Source of the DNA: Acidimicrobiales bacterium
Lineage (GTDB): Bacteria; Actinomycetota; Acidimicrobiia; Acidimicrobiales; RAAP-2
Reading direction: 5' to 3'
DNA: 8,783 nucleotides
Assembly: GCA_017882985.1 (NCBI GenBank)
Contig: JADGOK010000015.1
Coordinates: 1 to 8,783 of the forward strand
Of this stretch, positions 7,604 through 8,783 are shown in pieces. Under the pieces are notes generated by a model. The model was given only the letters and a program-made list of their open reading frames with translations, made no database searches and had not been told where the DNA came from. Made by a program: the position numbers and the translations under genes. The stretch's first letter is position 1; each line of letters opens with the position of its first letter.

Positions 7604-8783
7604 GAGTCACTCGGTGCACGTCTGTCGAGAATGTGGCACGACCTCGCCTCGCTGGGCCGGTCGCTGTCCGGGCTGTGGCGAATGGAACACGCTCGACGAG
7701 GAGCGCACGTCGAGCTCGAGGTCACGCGCGACGCTCGTCGCCACGTCGCTGCGCGACGTCGCCGAGAGTGCCAGTCCAACGATCTCGACCGGCGTAGGGG
7801 AGTTGGACCGCGTTCTTGGCGGTGGCGTCGTCGCGGGGTCCACGACCCTGTTGTTCGGAGAGCCCGGCGTCGGCAAGTCGACATTGGCGTTGATGTCACT
7901 GTGCGCGCTGGCGTCGTCGGGCACGCCGGTGCTGCTCATCGCGGCCGAGGAGTCAACGTCCCAGGTGGCCCAACGCGCGAGGCGACTCGGCGAGGTGCCG
8001 GGCGGTCTCGACGTCGCGCCCACGACGAACGTCGCCGACGCCGAGCAGCTGCTGCGCGAGCGCCGACCCGTGCTGTGCGTGATCGACTCAATCTCGGCGA
8101 TGAGCGACGACAGACTCGCGGGCGTCGCGGGCTCGGTCACCCAGGTACGTCACGTCGCCGAGCGGCTCTGCACCGTCGCCAAGGCGACGGGCACCGCACT
8201 GGTGCTGGTCGGTCACGTCACCAAGGACGGCGAACTCGCGGGGCCTCGCACCCTCGAGCACCTGGTCGACACCGTCGTGCGCATCGAAGGCGACCGCCAG
8301 GGTTCGCTGCGATTCCTTCGCACGCTCAAGCACCGATTCGGACCAACGGGTGAGGTCGGACTCTTGGAGATGGTCCACGAGGGTCTACGCGATCTGCCCG
8401 ACGCAGCCCTGGTGATGCGTGGTCCCCAGCTCGACGTTCCCGGTGTCGTCTTCACGGTGACCAATGACGGCACGCGTTCGCTGCTCGTTGAGATGCAGGC
8501 CCTCGTGGCGTCGAGTTCCGGGGCGCCCCGTCGTGTGGCCCACCAGGTCTCGTCCCAGCGTCTCTCGTTGCTGCTCGCGGTGCTCGAGGCGCGCTGTGAC
8601 GTCGACACGAGCGGGGCCGACGTCTTTGCCGCCACCGCCGGCGGCCTGCCAGCGAACGAACCGGGGGTCGACGTGGCCCTGGCGCTCGCGGTGGCGTCGG
8701 CGGCCCTGCACTTCGCGGTGCCGCGCACGCTCGCCGCCGTGGGTGAGGTCGGTCTCGCCGGGGAGCTGCGTGCCGTGTCGGGC
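7599..8783 (+). CDS. radA: DNA repair protein RadA (Sms), C-terminus beyond the window
   Basis: RadA is a hexameric RecA-like DNA helicase that promotes branch migration in recombinational repair. The 395 visible codons show a C4 zinc finger (C9, C12, C23, C26, CxxC-x10-CxxC). The RecA-like ATPase core has Walker A GEPGVGKST (87-95), Walker B VLCVID (158-163) and GHVTKDGELAGPRTLEH (205-221). The RadA signature motif reads KHRFG at 244-248 instead of the usual KNRFG. A Lon-like domain begins near residue 310, with RLSLLLAVLEAR (321-332) and VGEVGLAGELR (381-391). About 50-65 residues are missing past the window edge. GTG 7599 directly follows an in-frame TAG (7596-7598), so no earlier start exists, and it leaves the usual 8 residues before the first cysteine. 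GTG 7614 is an alternative that would leave only 3. The 28-nt gap from clpC, without a terminator, suggests possible readthrough. Confidence 0.95.
   Translation, partial: MKSHSVHVCRECGTTSPRWAGRCPGCGEWNTLDEERTSSSRSRATLVATSLRDVAESASPTISTGVGELDRVLGGGVVAGSTTLLFGEPGVGKSTLALMSLCALASSGTPVLLIAAEESTSQVAQRARRLGEVPGGLDVAPTTNVADAEQLLRERRPVLCVIDSISAMSDDRLAGVAGSVTQVRHVAERLCTVAKATGTALVLVGHVTKDGELAGPRTLEHLVDTVVRIEGDRQGSLRFLRTLKHRFGPTGEVGLLEMVHEGLRDLPDAALVMRGPQLDVPGVVFTVTNDGTRSLLVEMQALVASSSGAPRRVAHQVSSQRLSLLLAVLEARCDVDTSGADVFAATAGGLPANEPGVDVALALAVASAALHFAVPRTLAAVGEVGLAGELRAVSG

Noticed and set aside
7631..8353. Open frame of 240 codons on the plus strand downstream of clpC
   Set aside because: It overlaps radA in another frame. 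The radA frame starting at 7599 encodes the zinc finger, Walker motifs and Lon-like domain, while this one is Arg-rich and featureless.

Overview
This window looks like a chromosomal housekeeping stretch from a high-GC actinobacterium. The evidence is GC-rich third codon positions, GTG and TTG start codons in most genes, and a gene order (folK, a Rossmann/DUF2520 oxidoreductase, panC, coaX, lysS, then clpC) that parallels the folK-to-clpC1 neighbourhood of Mycobacterium tuberculosis as I remember it. Neither panD nor lsr2 sits at its mycobacterial position. A polyprenyl diphosphate synthase lies between lysS and clpC, and radA follows clpC. This departs enough from mycobacteria and streptomycetes to suggest a deeper-branching actinobacterium, perhaps class Acidimicrobiia, but the class is inference only.

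Bases 1-3990 are a rightward, tightly packed cluster: the 3' end of folK, a DUF2520 protein, panC, coaX and lysS. The last three junctions are very tight: a 2-nt gap into panC, a 1-nt overlap into coaX and a 4-nt overlap into lysS. That suggests one operon with translational coupling. It combines the end of folate precursor synthesis, pantothenate and CoA synthesis (possible ketopantoate reduction, pantothenate formation, pantothenate phosphorylation) and lysyl-tRNA charging.

Bases 3987-4964 hold a leftward trans-polyprenyl diphosphate synthase whose stop overlaps the lysS stop tail to tail by 4 nt. A 101-bp divergent intergenic region (4965-5065) follows. It carries the SD of the synthase gene on one side and, on the other, a -10-like hexamer, a degenerate CIRCE-like dyad and the SD of clpC.

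Bases 5066-7570 encode a full-length ClpC AAA+ unfoldase with a TTG start. Just 28 nt later radA begins with GTG and runs off the window after 395 codons. A perfect 14-bp palindrome covers the radA start codon.

No mobile element, CRISPR array, rRNA or tRNA gene was seen, and no gene of unknown family was found. I see no undescribed multi-gene system here. The points worth a second look are regulatory (the radA palindrome, the CIRCE-like site), gene-order changes, and sequence departures within LysS, RadA and CoaX.
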